Origin: Lotus japonicus
Taxonomy: Eukaryota; Streptophyta; Magnoliopsida; Fabales; Fabaceae
Direction: 5' to 3'
NCBI RefSeq assembly: GCF_012489685.1
Contig: NC_080044.1
Coordinates: forward strand, 50,592,964 to 50,656,963
DNA: 64,000 nucleotides
Part shown: piece after piece, positions 47,822 through 58,297 of the stretch
Layout: each line of letters starts with the position of its first letter
How positions within the stretch are numbered: the first letter of the stretch is position 1
Position numbers and translations under genes: made by a program
Notes under the pieces: model-generated
What the model was told of the DNA's origin: nothing
What the model saw: only the letters and a program-made list of their open reading frames with translations
The model's database searches: none

Positions 47822-48571
47822 TGTTGGAACATGTTGCCATGCATTTTGTCAAAACAACCGATTGTTGAAGCAGATGCAGTGGCATCTGATTCCCTGAAGC
47901 TAGGGCATCAGTCCTCAGCTTGTGTTTATGTTGTGGGCCCTCTAAAGATTTACTGAAGATATGTTTTTGAGTTACTTGAGGAGCAAGTAGCTATTCCAGA
48001 AGGGTTTTATTTGTTGGGTTGTTATTTGTTGAGACAATCTTTGTTAAATGATTGATTTCTATCTTTACTCGTGCAATAAGAAACCAAATCTATCAAGATT
48101 GCGTTTTGAATTGCAGTTGTTGTAATCTGTTTCTTCAGCCCGTGCCAACCCTAAAGCCCATGCTACCGCTGCTGAAGTCAATAAAAGGATGAAGACCTAA
48201 AACATGAAGACTGACCGAAGCTGATAGAGAGAGATCGAGTGTTTTAGGATTTGTTATTGTGCTTTGTCCTTTGTTAATTGTGAATCCTCTTTGCTCACTG
48301 ATTCTATAAAGCAAATAGAGGTTCTGTGTTGTTTGATTGCGTTCAAACTCTGATTGTTCATTGTGTTCACCAATCACTGTGGCAGTGATTGAGAGAAAGT
48401 GAGAGGGGCTCTCATACTTAGGTTGAGATTCTAAGTAGAAATACACTGGGTAGATTAGGAAGTGAACTATGAACTGAGTTGTTCATGAGTGTCTGTAATT
48501 CCTGAATCTTCAGATAGTGGATTTCCTTTCTTTGGGTGCAAACCCTCCAGACGTAGGTGAAAGTTTTTCAC
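47822..48571 (+). repeat. 5' LTR of element I, 3' end deleted
   Basis: It matches the 3' LTR up to AGTTTTTCAC and then enters pol (AAGAGAACTCC). Confidence 0.9.
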
Positions 48572-49303
48572 AAGAGAACTCCTGCTGCTACACACGTCAA
48601 ACTGTCCAAGGATGAGCAAGGAGATGTTGATCAAAGTCTCTATAGAAGCATGATTGGAAGCTTGTCGTATCTTACTGCTAGCAGACCAGATATCACATTT
48701 GCAGTTGGTGTATGTGCAAGATACCAAGCAGCTCCTAAGGCAAGTCATCTTCTGCAGGTCAAGAGGATTATCAAGTACATCAATGGCACAAGTGACTATG
48801 GTATTCTCTATACTCATGATACAAATTCTTCTTTAGTTGGATTCTGTGATGCAGACTGGGCAGGAAGTGCAGATGATAGAAAAAGCACATCTGGTGGATG
48901 TTTCTTCTTGGGAAATAATTTGATTTCATGGTTTAGCAAGAAGCAGAATTGTGTCTCATTGTCTACAGCTGAAGCAGAATATATTGCAGCAGGAAGTAGT
49001 TGTACTCAACTCATGTGGATGAAGCAAATGCTGAAAGAGTATAATGTTGAACAAGATGTCAAGACATTGTACTGCGACAATCTCAGTGCAATTAATATTT
49101 CTAAGAATCCCATACAGCATAGCAGGACCAAGCATATTGACATTAGACATCATTTTATTAGAGACTTGGTGGAGGATAAAATTGTTAATTTGGATCATGT
49201 TACAACTGACAAGCAATTGGCTGATATTTTCACAAAACCCCTTGATGCAATCACGTTTGAAAAATTAAGAGGAAGTCTAGGGATTTGTCTTTCTGATGCA
49301 TAG
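48572..49303 (+). pseudogene. RT tail and RNase H of element I
   Basis: The frame is open from before the LTR junction and reads KRTPAATHVKLS, ASRPDITFAVG, CDADWAGS, KSTSGGCFF, AEAEYIAAGSSCTQ and DIFTKPLD to the stop at 49301-49303. This RNase H is undamaged in itself but lacks the RT catalytic core, so the element is not autonomous. The open frame across the LTR/pol joint looks accidental. Confidence 0.87.
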
Positions 49304-49540
49304 CAATTAGCATGCCCCAGTGTGTTAACGGCTAGTTTATTCTTGGTCATCATTAACTGCCGTTGTGACATCAGCAGAGAGAAAGTTACTTCATGGTTCA
49401 CTTATCCTATAACTACCTCCAACGGGCAAATTGTACTCTCTCAACCGCTTGTGCATCTATCTTCTTCAAGACTTATCATCTCTCAGTTGCCATTCTGTTT
49501 CGTTGTTCTGTACTCTGTTTGTAATTGCTCTCGATTCATC

Positions 49541-51425
49541 ATGTCTCAAAGTTCAGGAAAGAAGGAATCTGTCAAGGCCAAGATTGAAAGAACTGCTAAA
49601 GGAGTCAAGTGTATGGGTTTGAAGAATGATTCCTCTCAACCATCTTCTGTGTCCAAGAAAGCTCCCAAGAAGATGAGATCAAGAAACCCAACGTGTAAGG
49701 TCTACAAATCACAGGTCAAGAACAGCAAAACCCCAAATGTTCCTATCCTTGAGGATGTTCCTGACGAAGAGGAAATCAATGATGAAGATTCTCCTGTGAA
49801 ATCGCCCCCTGATGTTGTACCTGATGTTGAGACATCTGGGTCTATGGAAAGTTCTGCTCAAGAAAAACCTGGAAAGGATTCCACTTCTCATGAAGATTCA
49901 GGCGATGCTACCCAGCCTGATATCTCTGTTTCATCCTCTTCAAAGGATGCTGATCCAAAGACTGGTAACTCTGAGGGTATCAATTCTGAAGAGCCAATCC
50001 AGGCCCTAGCCTCTGTTCAGGACATCTCTGATGATGCTTCTGATGATGTTCCTCTGACTGAGTCCTTTGCTGATAGTGTTGCTGCGAGGATGAAGAAGAA
50101 AAGAAGGGCTTCTTCTCCTGAAGTTACTCTTACTCCATCAAAGAAATCCAAGTCTTCACCTATAACCTACAAGTCACGACAGGCCAGTGTGAAGAGTAAG
50201 GGAAAAAAAAGGAAGACAAGACTCCCACTGAGAAGAAGAAAAGGAAGATTCCAGTTGAAGTTGAAGACTCTGAGTCAGATGTTGAAGTCAGTGTCCAGGA
50301 CATTCGATCTTCTGAGAAAAAGAAGTTTTCTGGTAAGCGTATTCCTCAGAATGTTCCTGCTGTTCCTATTGATAGAGTATCTTTTCACTTAGAAGAGAAT
50401 GTTCAGAAGTGGAATTTTGTTTGCAAGAGGAGAATGGCCAAAGAGAGGGAAGTTGACTCTGATGTTCTTGAATGCAGAGATGTTATTGCACTTATTGAGA
50501 AAGCAGGTCTGATGAAGACTATTCAGAATGTTGGAAGGTGCTATGAGAAGCTTGTGAGAGAGTTCTTGGTAAATATCTCTGTAGATGTGGGACTTCCTGA
50601 TAGTGCAGAATTCAGGAAAGTCTATGTGAGGGCTGAATGTGTTGTGTTCTCACCTGCTGTGATCAATCAAGCACTTGGCAGAAGTGCTATTGAATTTGTT
50701 GATGAAGAAGTGTCCATGGATGATGTGGCCAAGGAACTTACTGCTGGTTATGTGAAGAAGTGCCCAGCAAGAAGCTGTTGTCTACTGAAAATCTTAGTGT
50801 GAAGTATGCTATCCTTAACAGGAATGGTGCTGTGAATTGGGTTCCTACTCAGCATACCTCTGGTGTTTCTGCAACGCTTGCCAAATTGATCTATAGGATA
50901 GGCAAGTCTATTGCTTTTGATTTTGGAACTTTTGTGTTTGAGCAGACATTGAAGCATGCTGATACTTGTGTTGTGAAGCTGCCTGTTTCATTTCCTTCCC
51001 TTATCTCTGAGATCATTCTTAAGCAGCATCCTCAGATTCTCAGGGCTGATGAAGTGGCTATGTCTCGTGGTGTTCCAATCACCTTGGATCAACGTTTATT
51101 TATGGAGCCACATGTCCTAGACATTGCTATGCCAACCAGCAAGACATCTGCCCCTCCTGTGATTGAGTCTGGCACTCAGGCCATAATTGCTGAATTACAG
51201 GAAGTCTCCAAGGCTTTGCAGGAGACAATCAGGGTGAGCACTGCCAGGAAGCTCAAGGTTGATACTTTGCTACTCAAGCTGCAGGAAGACGAACGCCAAG
51301 GTGGTGACCAAAGTGCTACTGCTACAGCTGCTCAGGATGTGAGCAATGAAGAGGAGGAAGGATCTGATGAGAGTAAAGAGGAGAGTGCAGAAGGATCAGG
51401 AGAGGAGTCCAGTTCTGAAGACTAG
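49541..51425 (+). pseudogene. env-like third ORF of element I
   Basis: The ATG at 49541 (MSQSSGKKES) starts a frame of about 625 codons to the stop at 51423-51425. It is broken by a frameshift in an A run near 50205 and a one-base loss near 50760. The N-terminal 230 residues are acidic and serine-rich with basic patches (MKKKRR). The globular domain follows (YEKLVREFLVN, FRKVYVRAE, QALGRSAIEF, AKELTAGYVKK, YAILNRNG, FEQTLKHADTCVVKLP). The tail is highly acidic (GSDESKEESAEGSGEE). This is the least damaged of the three SIRE-like third ORFs (two frame breaks, no internal stop within the correct frame). Confidence 0.78.
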
Positions 51426-52059
51426 TTTCCTATGATCTTTTGCTATTTTCTTTTGTTTTTGGATGTATTCGTGCACCCTTTGCAAATTTGTGCTAAAAAG
51501 GTGGAGTAGTTTTGATTGAAGGTTTGAAGCAGTTTGATTGAAGATTCTATCTTAGTTTTGATTGAAGGTTTGAAGCAGTTTGATTGAAGATTCTATCTGC
51601 TCTATGGTCTGTAATATTTTGTGCGACTGCTGTGAAGACCTATGTTCTACTGTGAAGTCGCTTTGCTTCTGTGAAGATTATGTGTGTTTTGCTAGTGTTA
51701 GCTTAGTTCTGAAGACAAGTTCAAGACAATGGCTTTGTTTATTTCAAGTTGCATCTTCTGGTTTTATGTGGCTAGCTTAGCTTAGCTTTATGAGGTTCGC
51801 TTATGTGCAAGTAACTTCTGTTAGTTTTCTGGTTTGTTGAAGTTCAAGCTGATCAACTGTGAAGTCATCATATGTTAAGGATTGATAGTACTTCTGTTAG
51901 TATTTTTGTTGCTAAGTGTTTTGTTCCAACTATGCTAAGTTGTTGGTATGGATGCATCATGTGAGGGGGAGCAGTGTTTAAGGGGGAGAATTGATTCTCT
52001 AGTTTTTATCCTCTCTAGCTGTGAGTTGTTTTTAGACAAAATTTGACAAAGGGGGAGAT
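51426..52059 (+). other. 3' untranslated region of element I with polypurine tracts
   Basis: A direct repeat of about 60 bp (TTTTGATTGAAGGTTTGAAG, near 51509 and 51555) and purine tracts near 51963, 51980 and 52050 are present; the last abuts the LTR. Confidence 0.7.
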
Positions 52060-52935
52060 TGTTGGAACATGTTGCCATGCATTTTGTCAAAACAACTGAT
52101 TGTCGAAGCAGATGCCGTGGCATCTGATTCCGTGAAGCTAGGGCATCAGTCCTCAGCTTGTGTTTATGTTGTGGGCCCTCTGAAGATTTACTGAAGATAT
52201 GTTTTTGAGTTACTTGAGGAGCAAGTAGCTATTCCAGAAGGGTTTTATTTGTTGGGTTGTTATTTGTTGAGACAATCTTTATTAAAAGATTGATTTCTAT
52301 CTTTACTTGTGCAATAAGAAACCAAATCTATCAAGATTGCGTTTTGAATTGCTGTTGCTGTAATCTGTTTCTTCAGCCCGTGCCAACCCTAAAGCCCATG
52401 CTACCGCTGCTGAAGTCTAAAGGATGAAGACCTAAAACATGAAGACTGACCGAAGCTGATAGAGAGAGATCGAGTGTTTTAGGATTTGTTATTGTGCTTT
52501 GTCCTTTGTTAATTGTGAATCCTCTTTGCTCACTGATTCTATAAAGCAAAGAGAGGTTTTGTGTTGTTTGATTGCGTTCAAACTCTGATTGTTCATTGTG
52601 TTCACCAATCACTATGGCAGTGATTGAGAGAAAGTGAGAGGGGCTCTCATACTTAGGTTGAGATTCTAAGTAGAAATACACTGGGTAGATTAGGAAGTGC
52701 ACTATGAACTGAGTTGTTCATGAGTGTCTGTAATTCCTGAATCATGAGATAGTGGATTTCTTTTCTTTGGGTGCAAACCCTCCAGACGTAGGTGAAAGTT
52801 TTTCACGGAACTGGGTTAACAATTACTGTGTGTTATTGTTTCTGTTGTTAAGTTTTGTTTTACTGTTAAGCGGTTGTCGAACCTCTTGTCCCAGCATCGT
52901 GCAGGACAATCGTATCAAAGGGAACCTGAATTACA
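52060..52935 (+). repeat. 3' LTR of element I (876 bp)
   Basis: It starts TGTTGGAACATG and ends GAATTACA. The TATA region is altered relative to the 5' LTR (AGTCTAAAGG against AGTCAATAAAAGG). Confidence 0.92.
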
Positions 52936-53618
52936 CAAAGTTTCTTAGCCGCTTCTTCAATCTTCAGCCTCTATTTATACTCCAAGGATTAGGGTTGTAT
53001 TCGTTGTTTGAAATGCTACCGTTGGAGGGCAAATCCGGAACTTCCAGATTCTGCTGTGGCTGAACATCTTAGGTAAGGTCGTCAGGATAGTACAATTGCT
53101 TTTGTACTTGGACAGCGACGTGAGCCTTATCCTAGTTGACTTCTGATCAGACGACGCTTCATGTTGGAACTTGTGAAGCTTGGTGATCAGAGTCAGAGGG
53201 AAGCTTGGATCCTCTAACCTTCGTATCTTCTGCTTCTGGTTATCAGAGTTGGAAGTACTTGGTCTTCAGAGCCAGCTTACTCTTGGACTTCAGAATCTTC
53301 ACTACTTAGCTTCTGGACCTTCAGAGCCTCTGGACCTTCAGAACTTGAAGTGGTCTGAATCCACATCAGAGCTTATCATCTTCAGAACTTCTGAAGCATA
53401 TACTACTGATCAATCAGAACATAGTGAGTGCGAAAGCGTTGCATTGGTTACTCTTTGGCTAAATGCTTCTGATAATTGTGAGTATTGACCAGAGTCAGAG
53501 CCTGTCATTTAAACACTCAGAAAAAAATGTTAGAGTACCATAATTGTTCAGACACAATAGTTATCATGTAATCATCAAAACATAGAGTTGTACTACGTGA
53601 CCAAATCTTGGTCTTACA

Positions 53619-54367
53619 ATCTCCCCATTTTTGATGATGACAAAACCAAGTATTTTGATGAATCATTCTTAAACAATAAACTGAATTCACTCAGAGTTTA
53701 GAGAATAGAAATAAACTTATCCTGAGTTGAATGGTTTATGTTGCTCATTCTGAATCCAAGTCACAACTTGATTCTGAGCTTAGCTCCCCCTAAGACTTAA
53801 TAAAACATTAGTAGCGTCTAGATTCTGAGCTAAAAGTTGATAGTGATCAGAGTGATATTATATGACATAGATAATATTTGAATATTAGAGCGCATGAAAA
53901 TTCAGAGTTAAAAGCAAGGAAGAAGTATCAGAGTCAACCGATTTAAGCATACAATCACTTCAGAAGAAGTGAAAATGTATTCCTTGCTAGTGCCCCACTG
54001 ACAGATCTATGGTCATAAAGATGGATCACTTAATTCTCCAAAAGAAAAGAAATCACACTAACACAGCTTACACATCAAAAACTGGTTGTACTCCACCTTT
54101 TTGTCATAAGCAAAAAGAATGGGGTGTGAAAAACTTAGCTTGAAGTACAAGGTACTCCCCCTTAGAGAAGGTCTAAGTTAAGAAGAATGGAGAAAAGATA
54201 AATAAATAATAAGGTTAATTAAGAAAATAATTGATTAATGCAGATGAAGAAAATTAAATGACGAGAACGTTTACCACCGGCCAAGAGGTTTAAGACGTGC
54301 ATCAGTTACCAACGTAAACACCTCGAGAAACTGCAGCAGCATTAACTTCTGTAGACTGAACTTAGTG
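53619..54367 (-). other. 3' untranslated region of element J
   Basis: On the minus strand AAAAATGGGGAGAT (53619-53632) abuts the LTR. A second purine tract (AAGGGGGAGTACC) lies near 54158. No ORF in J orientation. Confidence 0.6.
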
Positions 54368-54375
54368 TATAAATA
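54368..54375 (+). promoter_or_regulatory. TATA box on the strand opposite to element J
   Basis: TATAAATA is followed by a possible pyrimidine-flanked initiator (CAGTCTTCAC, about 30 bases on) and by the ATG at 54434. The spacing fits a plant core promoter for the antisense ORF. Confidence 0.45.
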
Positions 54376-54433
54376 GCAATGTAAGCCATAGCAGTCTTCA
54401 CAAAAACATCTTCATCTTGTAACAAATACGACA

Positions 54434-54823
54434 ATGGCTTCCGTTGAGAATTGCATCAATGAGCTTAGGAGGAAGGCATTTGAAGAGGATATGTTCTTCA
54501 ATTTTAGGCACCCAGATGATCCAAGCATCTACCAACTGACAAATCAGTTGTTATGAATGGGACTGAGTCCAGAGATGGACGCTACTCTCAGAGGATTCCT
54601 TGGGTTTGTCGAGGAACTTCAAGGCCTTTTCCAGCGGGAGCTGGACAACTATGCTGAGATCCGTGCGGTGGAGTCTGCACTTGAAGCCATGGCCGAGGGT
54701 CCTGAGAAGCAGGAAGATCGCCAGAGCTTGGTCCAACTGGAGTTCAAGCAGCATGGTCTGGAGCTGGAGAAGGCGGAGAAGCGAAGGCAATGCAGATCTT
54801 TGAGGAAAAATCCTCCATTTTAA
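54434..54823 (+). pseudogene. Antisense ORF in element J, unknown product
   Basis: An ATG at 54434 opens a 130-codon frame with a single TGA at codon 41 (54554-54556), ending with TAA at 54821-54823. The predicted protein begins MASVENCINELRRKAFEEDM. It is hydrophilic and probably mostly helical, with a heptad-like stretch around MDATLRGFLGFVEELQGLF and a basic C-terminus. It has no cysteine clusters, signal peptide or membrane segment. It lies between the env-like frame and the 3' LTR of J, on the other strand, behind its own TATA box. GC content and codon regularity are higher than in the flanks. I do not recognise the family. Extra antisense ORFs are known in some plant retrotransposons of the Tat lineage, so this may be a copia counterpart. 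Confidence 0.5.
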
Positions 54824-55025
54824 GTGTAATGCCAAATATGAATGAATGAATGAGGTTTTTGAGTAAAAAGGATTTTTGGTTTGTTAACGCGTATGCTAAG
54901 TAAAATTAAAACGTAAAGCACATAAGAAGAAAATCAACAGGATAAATTGATTAAAAGCAAAGTTAAAAAGCATAACATAATAAAAATAAGGAAAATGAAG
55001 GAGAAAGAGAAGAGAGTTCCTAAAA

Positions 55026-57796
55026 CTAAGGTTTAGGGAGCCTGCTGAGAATTTTAGCACACATCTTTGTAAGATCTTGAATCAGTGTGGAGTGAGAATC
55101 AAGTCGCCTTTCAATAGAGTCAAGTCTGGCCTGATTCGGAGCAGATTGATGTGGAGCAGACGACACAGCTTGGTCAGAGGACGGTCTATCAGAGCCTGGT
55201 GTGGTCTGAGGAGCTTGAGCAGAGGTTGAGGCAATATCAGTAACAGGAACAACCATAAGCACTTGAGCCTTTAGAGCAGCAGCCTCAGCTTCTAACTTAG
55301 CAGCCTGTTCCAAAGCCTGTAAGCGAGCAGACTCACGTAGAGCGGCTTCGATTCTGGCAGCTTCCTCTTGCTCGTGCTTCCTTCTGGCTTCTACCATTTC
55401 ATTCCAGAGCTTTTCCCTTAGACGCATCTCATGCAGAGCTTCTCTCCTTCTGTTTCTTGCTTCTAGCCTTTGTCTGGCAGCATCAACTCGTTCCTCTCGT
55501 TCCGCATTATAAAATTCCAACATCGTATCAATCCTGTCATGCAGCCAGTTGCATTGACGTCCCCAATCCTCAGCAACTATATGTGGTTTCTCACTATGAT
55601 CAGTTCGACCATATAGGTTGCGTACCTGAGTTGTTGCTTGATCACTGAACAAATTGATGCATTCCAGCAGTGTGTCTGGTTCAGGATAGGTGTAGGGAAT
55701 GATAGGAAGGTTGGCTTCAGGTGGAGGAGGATGATTGCAGCTCGTAGCTTCAGAGGTAGCTTGAGGAGAGGCAACTTCCAGAGCCATGAGATTAGAGGTC
55801 TTTGGGTCTGGAGTTGGGTTATAGGTGCTAGCTTCAGGGTCTGGAGATGGATGAGAGGGGCTAGCTTCAGTGTTGGGGAACTCAAAATCTTCAGAGTTGA
55901 TCGATGAGTAATTAGAGAGAGACACCTTAGAATATTTTCTTCCCTTTGGAGGAGGGAAGGCCAAGTTCAGAGGGACCACATCCAGAGGTGCAGGAACAAG
56001 AATTTGCGCTGTGATTCAGAGTTGTTGGATGGGGAGGAGTCAGCAGCATTGGTGACAAAAGGTATGGATGGAGTGGGAGATGGAGTTTCTTTTTCAGAAT
56101 GGTAAGAGGATTGTGGTTCAGAGTCTTGTTGTTCAGGAGCTTGTTGTTCAGAGGCTTGCTGTTCAGAGGCTTGTTGAGGTTCAGAGGCTTGTGAGGGATA
56201 TGGAAGTAGAATGGTGGAAGTAGGTTCAGAGGGTTGAGGAGTGTGGATTGTTTGCCAAAGAGGTTCATCTCCAATGGAAGGTTGAATTAATGAAGTCTTT
56301 GGTGGTGGAGAGCAGGTAGTGATGATTGTGGTGATTGGTTGGATGACAGAGGTTTGTTGGGTAGGAGGAGAAGATAAGGCTAAGGTAGAAGTGGGGTTAG
56401 ACTAAGCTAAACATGCATCAGATTCATCATCGCCCGTAAGAATTATGAACTTACTTGAGTTCCTAACAAAAGATCTTGTGACTCTGGTAGTTCTTGGTGC
56501 TTGAGTAGTTTCCTGCTGGATAACCCTTGTAGCAATTCTGACCTTCTTCTTCTTCTTCTGAGGTGGTTGCTCATCATCATCGCCATCCTCAAAGTCATCA
56601 TTTGCAGCCGTAGTAGTATCCTCTTTCTTCCTGTTTGTCTTCTTCTTCTTAGGAGATTCATAATCAGGAGCTTCTGGAAGAGCTCTGAAGAACTCATCGA
56701 CATCAATCTCAAATCCAAGACTCCTCAGATCCTCAATGTAGTATAGGATGGCCTCTGGATCATCAACCTTAGACCAGAGGGGATAATCATTGAGAGGAAT
56801 TCTTCTTCCCTTAACCTCTTCTGGTGTGATGACAGATTCAGCCTCAATTTTCTTTTCAATTAGGCACATCCTCTTCAGAGATGTAGAGGTGAAGGCTTCT
56901 CCAGCCAGAATGGAAAGGTCTTCAGTGCATCCAGCATTGATCAAATCTTTGACCAATTTGCTCTCAACAAAGATGTCAGATAACACTCTTCCAAAAGGAA
57001 TGTACCTGATTGTGTTCTTGGTCGCAGCAGCAGTTGTTCTTGATCTCCTTATGCAATCTTTTAGATAAGTGAATAAGAAGTACGGAAGACATATCTTCTG
57101 CCCGGTCTTGATGAAGTAAAGCATCACCTTCTGATTGAAGTTGATGTAGTCAGGAGAGCTTCCAGTGGGTCTGGGATTGAAGCAATTCAGAATGATCTTG
57201 TGCCAGATCCTTAAATCAAGATGAAGCTCTCTGGTCTTGTAGTCGGATTTCCCAGATTTCCAATTTGCATACAGCTCCGAATTGATTGTGTCTTTCACTT
57301 TATTCAACTTGGAATCATTGGCCCAAAATCTGTAACCCCTGATAGTGTCTAGACCCAGAAGCAGAGCAATTGATCTTTCAGTAATGATGATCTTCTTGCC
57401 CAGCACATAGGAAACAACTTGAAGATCGTCACACTCAGCATGTTTCCAGAATTCTTTTACCAACTTGTAGTAGATGGGTCTTGTGAGCCTGTTGAAGTAT
57501 CCTTCCCAACCTTGAAACTTGACTGCAGGAAGAAGATCCAACCCATTTTCTGCTAAATTCTTGAAATCAACTCGCAATTCGCAAAGAACTTGAAGATCTT
57601 TGGGAGAAAAATTGGAAGTGACTGCACAACCTCTTTCAGTAATCGGAGTGACTTTCTCTGACCCTTGAGTCTCAGCCTGAGTGGATTCATTGGACCTTGA
57701 TCGAAGGCTTGGACCAACTTGACCAGTTGCAAGACCCACAACCATCTTTGGAAACACTTTGCCATCTGCAGAATCAGCTTTCTCAGATCTTTCCAT
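55026..57796 (-). pseudogene. env-like third ORF of element J, nearly open
   Basis: The ATG at 57796 (MERSEKADSADGK) opens about 924 codons with one TAG at 56402-56404 and one frameshift near 56010. Residues 60-400 form a globular domain beginning FSPKDLQVLCEL, with LLPAVKFQGWEGYF, IITERSIALLLGLD and IRYIPFGRVLSD. A basic patch follows (PKKKKTNRKK, QKKKKKVRIATR), then a proline/glutamine/serine-rich stretch with repeated EQQASEQQAP-type units. The last third holds a long charged coiled coil (EERVDAARQRLEARNRRREA and onward for about 90 residues). The length and layout match the env-like or putative plant transposon proteins of legume Maximus-type elements. No convincing signal peptide or transmembrane helix is seen, so the name reflects position rather than a shown function. 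Confidence 0.75.
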
Positions 57797-58217
57797 GGCG
57801 GATGAGGGTTTGGGTAGAAAGAGAGAATGAGCAGGAGAGAGAAGAGAGAGTTTTTGAAGGAGAAAACCTAAAGCTTTTGAAATAAGAGAGAGAGAGGTGG
57901 AGAACGTGTGTGCATAAGTGGGTTTAAGGTAACCGTTGGCGGTTGTAAAACCAAAAGTAAAATCAACGGCTAGAAATTAATGATATAAAGTTAAACAGTA
58001 AATACACATAGCACACGGTGGAGAATAAGCAAATCAACATCATTACAACAGATTATCCCAAGAGGCACAAGGAACGAGACATCGGAAAAGACTGACACAC
58101 GTTTGCTGTCTTGTCTCAGAGTGGGTACCAATGGGTACTCATCATCTGACAAAGTTACCTTCTGAACTAGACATCTTCTGATAAGGAAGCATCGCAGTCA
58201 GAGGTTCTGATCTATCT
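57797..58217 (-). other. Spacer between pol and the env-like frame of element J
   Basis: No ORF or motif of note. AT-rich leader-like DNA precedes the env-like ATG. Confidence 0.5.
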
Positions 58218-58297
58218 TCATACTGGACAAAAGTCCATATTCAGATTTTTCAGTATAAAATTAAATTTATCCTCTGCTAAGGGCTTTGTAAAGATAT
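58218..58297 (-). pseudogene. Last codons of RNase H/pol of element J
   Basis: The minus strand reads IFTKPLAED and then NMDFCPV to the stop at 58218-58220. The rest of pol is displaced by E2. Confidence 0.75.

Larger units (their letters stand above)
47822..52935 (+). mobile_element. Element I: SIRE-like Ty1/copia with large 5' internal deletion
   Basis: It is flanked by the duplication CAAAG (47817-47821 and 52936-52940). The 3' LTR is complete (52060-52935, 876 bp). The 5' LTR (47822-48571) lacks about 125 bases and joins directly to the end of RT. All of gag, protease, integrase and most of RT are gone. My hand count gives about 18 differences in the 750 shared LTR bases. Confidence 0.93.
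47333..53618 (-). repeat. 3' LTR of element J, split by element I
   Basis: The pieces 47333-47821 and 52941-53618 join to about 1167 bp. Minus strand starts TGTAAGACCAAG and ends CATACCTTCA. TATAAATA is at 52972-52979 (minus), about 35 bases upstream of the I insertion point. Confidence 0.88.
47333..58297 (-). mobile_element. Element J: Maximus-like Ty1/copia, 3' half, cut by E2
   Basis: The 3' LTR (47333-53618, split by I) is preceded on the minus strand by a purine tract (53619-53632). Internal DNA runs to 58297, where E2 interrupts the last codons of pol (IFTKPLAED can be read at 58297-58265). The env-like frame and an antisense ORF lie between. The LTR belongs to the same family as E, E2 and F. 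The remaining pol, gag and 5' LTR would lie beyond E2, outside the window. Confidence 0.85.

Noticed and set aside
54551..54835. Minus-strand ORF overlapping the antisense ORF of J
   Set aside because: Low-complexity leucine-rich shadow; the plus frame has the TATA box, ATG and protein-like composition.
55457..57068. Plus-strand ORFs opposite the J env-like frame
   Set aside because: Shadows of a long, compositionally biased minus-strand frame.
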